Assembly (NCBI GenBank): GCA_020631295.1
Contig: JAHDHN010000006.1
Coordinates: 1-8,682 of the forward strand
Direction of reading: 5' to 3'
Origin: Rickettsiales bacterium
GTDB taxonomy: Bacteria; Pseudomonadota; Alphaproteobacteria; Rickettsiales; UBA8987
DNA: 8,682 nt
Part shown: piece by piece, positions 6,443-8,682 of the stretch
Position numbering within the stretch: the stretch's first letter is position 1
Layout of the letters: each line of letters opens with the position of its first letter
Program-made: the position numbers and the translations under genes
The notes under the pieces: model-generated
The model's database searches: none
What the model was told of the DNA's origin: nothing
What the model saw: the letters and a program-made list of their open reading frames with translations, nothing else

Positions 6443-7729
6443 CTAACCAACAGGCATGCTTTTGATATGTACATCCTGTTGTGGGTATGGGAATTCGATG
6501 CCGTTTTCTTTGAAGCTGTCCCAAATATCCAGCAATAACAGGCTGGTGATGTTGGCCACGCCGTTGGCCGGGTCGCTTATCCAAGCGCGTAGTTCTAAGT
6601 CGATGGCACTGTCGCCAAAAGAGCGCACCAGGCAGTTGGGCTTTGGGTTGCCAAGCACCCGGTCATTATTTTCTGCCACCTCCATAATCAGCGCCAACGC
6701 CTTGCGTAGATCCGACTCATAAGAGATGCCAATCGGGATTTTCAGCCGCACATTCTTGCTGCTATGCGACCAGTTTTCTACCTTATCCGTAATCAGCATT
6801 TCGTTAGGAATCAGATGCTCTTTCCCATCACGCGTAATCACCGACACATAGCGCGTGCTCAGTGCATTTACCCAGCCATAGGTATCATCCACCTTAATCA
6901 CATCACCTGGTTTAATGGAACGGTCACTGAGCAGAATAATACCGCTGACAAAGTTAGAGATAATCTTCTGCAGACCAAAACCAATACCCACACCCAAAGC
7001 ACCGCTGAATACAGCCAGGGCGGTGAGGTCAATGCCCAGCATGTCCAGCCCCATCAAGAAGGCAATGGCGATGAGGGTAATTTTGATGATCTTGTTCAGC
7101 AACACTTTCAGCGAGGGGCTGAGCGAGGGAATATTTTCCAAACGTTGCTCGATAAAGCGGGCGATCACCGTGGCAATCCAAATGAAGAACACGAATGCCA
7201 CCAGCCCTTTGATGATGCTATAGACACTGGTGCTGGCATCGCCCAGCGGCACCATGATGCTATTGAGATGGTTGGTGATGGGCGCAGCAATGCCGCTAAT
7301 ATGCAGCACAGCCAGCAGCCATAAAATATTGCGTGTCCAGCGCGATACAGACTCGGATTCTATCATTAGAGTAATGATACGAATAATCAGCCAAGCCACT
7401 GCCACCTGGCTGGCAATTTGGGTAACAATTTGCACCACATCCAGCTGGTAAAACACCGCCTTGCCAAAGGTGAGGATGAGCAGAAAAACAGCCGGAATGG
7501 CCAGAAATTGTACCACGCGTGCCAGCTGCTGCAGCCATGGGGCTATATGCTCATTGCTGCTGATCCAGCGCGTTACCAAATAGCGTACTGTAAGGCCCAC
7601 AGCCACACTCACCAGCAAGGCAAGCGCTACAAAGCTGCAATCGGCCACCAACATCTGCCACTCTTCATTCTGCAGCGCATCTTTAACGCGCATAATCGGA
7701 TCAAAAAACGAAGGGGCGGATTCGGTCAT
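6443..7729 (-). CDS. MscS-family mechanosensitive ion channel
   Basis: A 428-residue inner-membrane channel expected to open under membrane tension and release solutes on hypo-osmotic shock. Predicted membrane helices lie at about residues 28-50, 70-92, 101-123, 132-152, 168-190 and 212-230. The pore helix follows, Gly/Ala-rich as in MscS (FSGALGVGIGFGLQKIISNF, 241-260), then SGIILLSDRSIKPGD (262-276), the beta domain with TRDGKEHLIPNEMLI (299-313) and a C-terminal alpha/beta domain ending GIEFPYPQQDVHI (410-422). E. coli MscS has 286 residues and three helices, so this is a longer relative with extra N-terminal helices. I chose ATG at 7729 because GGAG (7735-7738) lies five bases before it; the frame continues to a GTG at 7795, but that stretch is the family A repeat. 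The small-gene pair lies downstream on the same strand. Ion selectivity and the precise subfamily cannot be told. Confidence 0.93.
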   Translation of the reverse strand: MTESAPSFFDPIMRVKDALQNEEWQMLVADCSFVALALLVSVAVGLTVRYLVTRWISSNEHIAPWLQQLARVVQFLAIPAVFLLILTFGKAVFYQLDVVQIVTQIASQVAVAWLIIRIITLMIESESVSRWTRNILWLLAVLHISGIAAPITNHLNSIMVPLGDASTSVYSIIKGLVAFVFFIWIATVIARFIEQRLENIPSLSPSLKVLLNKIIKITLIAIAFLMGLDMLGIDLTALAVFSGALGVGIGFGLQKIISNFVSGIILLSDRSIKPGDVIKVDDTYGWVNALSTRYVSVITRDGKEHLIPNEMLITDKVENWSHSSKNVRLKIPIGISYESDLRKALALIMEVAENNDRVLGNPKPNCLVRSFGDSAIDLELRAWISDPANGVANITSLLLLDIWDSFKENGIEFPYPQQDVHIKSMPVG

Positions 7730-7756
7730 AGCTACTCCACTTGATTTTACAATGCA

Positions 7757-7837
7757 ATCCCGGGCGCAGACCCGGGATCCAGGGTTAACAAGCACTTTCT
7801 TTCTATGTGGCCCTGGACCCTCGCTTTCGCAAGGGTT
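7757..7837 (-). repeat. REPIN-like palindromic repeat, family A, copy 2 (inverted)
   Basis: The inverted copy of 15-103, in the gap upstream of mscS. Plus-strand parts: hairpin ATCCCGGG (7757-7764) and CCCGGGAT (7771-7778) with a six-base loop; TCCAGGG (7778-7784) pairing with CCCTGGA (7811-7817); and hairpin ACCCTCGC (7817-7824) with GCAAGGGT (7829-7836), loop TTTC, which is GAAA on the minus strand. Against copy 1 the CCCGGG hairpin has a much shorter loop (6 versus 14 bases) but an intact stem, and its outer pair has changed from C:G to T:A on both sides. It lies between the presumed mscS promoter region and the mscS start, or overlaps it, so it would form part of the mscS leader if transcription begins further upstream. 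Confidence 0.85.
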
Positions 7838-7880
7838 TCATAAATATGTATTTCACATGAAACAAAGCACGTAAACACAT

Positions 7881-7913
7881 AAAAAAAGGGGAACCTGATG
7901 GCTCCCCCTTTTT
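7881..7913 (-). terminator. Intrinsic terminator of aqpZ
   Basis: On the minus strand, AAAAAGGGGGAGCC pairs with GGTTCCCCTTTTTTT across a four-base ATCA loop, with one bulged G and one G-T pair, ending in a run of seven T. It lies 22 bases past the aqpZ stop. The plus-strand reading also ends in five T, but no plus-strand gene leads into it. Confidence 0.88.
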
Positions 7914-7935
7914 GTGTATTATGTAAACGGATATG

Positions 7936-8580
7936 TTACTTATCCGTGCCAATCACCCGTGCGATAATGGCGGCAACAATACCACCTGCAACAGGCGCTA
8001 CCACAAAGATCCACAGCTGATTTAACGCTTCACCGCCTGCAAGCAAGGCAGGACCAAAGCTACGTGCTGGGTTTACCGATGTGAAGGTTTCAGGAATACC
8101 TACAATATGCACCACCAACAAGGCAGCACCGATGGCAATACCAGCAAAACCAGCCGGTGCATTGCGGCTTGTTGCGCCGAAAATGATAGATACGAAGAGT
8201 AGCGTCAGTACAAATTCAGCCAGCAGGCCTTGATTTTGTGTGAAGCCTTCGCGTACTACATTTTGGCCTAAGCTATCAAACTGGCCAGCAATCGCGCCGA
8301 TAAGCGCTGCACCTGCAACTGCACCTAAACATTGGAAAATAATGTAACCCACCGTGTCTTTCGTGCCGATTTTACCGTTCACCAACATGGCAATGGTAAC
8401 CGCTGGGTTCACGTGACAACCAGAGATAGGCCCAATCGCATATACCAACATAAGCAAGGTTAAACCGAATGAGATAGAGATGCCCAAATCACCCACGCCA
8501 GCGCCTGCCAGCACGGCTGAGCCGCATCCAAAGAAAACCAATGTTAATGTACCAAGAAATTCCGCTAAATATTTTTGCAT
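7936..8580 (-). CDS. aqpZ: Aquaporin Z, water channel
   Basis: A 214-residue inner-membrane water channel of the MIP family, close to the length of E. coli AqpZ (231). It starts MQKYLAEFLGTLTLVFFGCG and has both pore-forming motifs: NPA at 58-60 (GCHVNPAVT) and NPAR at 170-173 (TSVNPARS). Aligning by eye with E. coli AqpZ, the selectivity filter is Phe38, His158, Thr167 and Arg173, the set of a water-specific channel; glycerol facilitators have a smaller residue in place of the His. Six helices plus the two half-helices fit the hydrophobic pattern. The ATG at 8580 is preceded by AAGGAGG (8586-8592) with a five-base gap, so the 33-residue upstream extension of the frame to 8679 is rejected. 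TATATA at 8602-8607 may be a -10 box but no clear -35 box accompanies it. A terminator follows, so it appears to be a single-gene unit, reading toward mscS on the same strand. Confidence 0.95.
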   Translation of the reverse strand: MQKYLAEFLGTLTLVFFGCGSAVLAGAGVGDLGISISFGLTLLMLVYAIGPISGCHVNPAVTIAMLVNGKIGTKDTVGYIIFQCLGAVAGAALIGAIAGQFDSLGQNVVREGFTQNQGLLAEFVLTLLFVSIIFGATSRNAPAGFAGIAIGAALLVVHIVGIPETFTSVNPARSFGPALLAGGEALNQLWIFVVAPVAGGIVAAIIARVIGTDK

Positions 8581-8585
8581 AATGC

Positions 8586-8592
8586 CCTCCTT
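8586..8592 (-). promoter_or_regulatory. Strong Shine-Dalgarno sequence of aqpZ
   Basis: AAGGAGG on the minus strand, five bases before ATG 8580. It is near-perfect and decides the aqpZ start against the longer open frame. The remaining 90 bases to the window edge (8593-8682) show no gene. Confidence 0.88.
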
Positions 8593-8682
8593 TAATAGCG
8601 TTATATAAAGCATGTTGGCTGACATCCCCAGACGGCAACAAGACAACACCCTCTGGAAGCGAACCAAACCACTCTGCACGTA

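Noticed and set aside
6764..7324. 186-codon plus-strand open frame
   Set aside because: It lies wholly opposite the mscS-family gene, whose protein has clear family motifs; its composition is typical of an antisense shadow.
7730..7795. N-terminal extension of the MscS-family protein from a GTG at 7795
   Set aside because: The extra 22 residues are encoded partly by the family A repeat, and ATG 7729 has a well-placed GGAG.
15..7837. Composite transposon bounded by inverted repeats
   Set aside because: The interior is housekeeping genes, there is no transposase and no target duplication could be seen; the repeats have internal REPIN structure typical of dispersed elements.
8581..8679. 33-residue N-terminal extension of aqpZ
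   Set aside because: A near-perfect AAGGAGG precedes ATG 8580, and AqpZ proteins begin at the equivalent of MQKYLAEF.
1..8682. CRISPR array
   Set aside because: The repeats are two pairs of dispersed palindromes in separate gaps, with no regular repeat-spacer series and no cas genes.

Overview
The window is a conventional chromosomal stretch of what looks like an alphaproteobacterium. Hand counts give roughly 50-60% G+C in coding lines of mscS and about 35% in 6001-6420. The lineage call rests on ProA, whose catalytic segment reads RTGICGATES and whose C-terminus is GNGQTRP, forms I associate with alphaproteobacterial ProA. It also fits the abundance of palindromic dispersed repeats. It is an inference, not a proof; I cannot name a genus.

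Layout, left to right. A palindromic repeat (15-103) lies beyond the 3' end of ampG, a muropeptide permease gene on the minus strand. Upstream of ampG on the same strand is a family 4 glycosyltransferase gene, with a second type of palindromic repeat (1576-1651) between them. A 75-base divergent gap separates the glycosyltransferase from proA (glutamate-5-semialdehyde dehydrogenase). ProA is followed on the plus strand by an acyl-CoA carboxylase carboxyltransferase subunit (pccB-like). A second, interrupted copy of the repeat (5893-5998) follows pccB. Converging on it from the other strand is a small A+T-rich pair of genes for 69- and 58-residue hydrophilic proteins of unknown function that share a TAATG stop/start junction. 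They sit 44 bases downstream of an mscS-family mechanosensitive channel gene. An inverted copy of the first repeat (7757-7837) lies upstream of mscS. The window closes with aqpZ (water channel), which has its own strong ribosome binding site and intrinsic terminator.

The metabolic and transport genes are familiar. AqpZ, the MscS-family channel and ProA all bear on water and osmotic balance, but nothing shows they are co-regulated, and the gene order looks like ordinary chromosome.

The less expected content is between the genes. Two families of REPIN-like elements (paired, inverted hairpin units) occur twice each. Stem changes are compensatory while loops or tails are conserved, which argues that the folded form matters. 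One copy carries a third palindrome inserted exactly in the loop of one of its hairpins. The other points of note are the uncharacterised small-gene pair and an isoleucine at the substrate-selecting position of the carboxyltransferase. I found no CRISPR array, tRNA, rRNA, phage gene or transposase.
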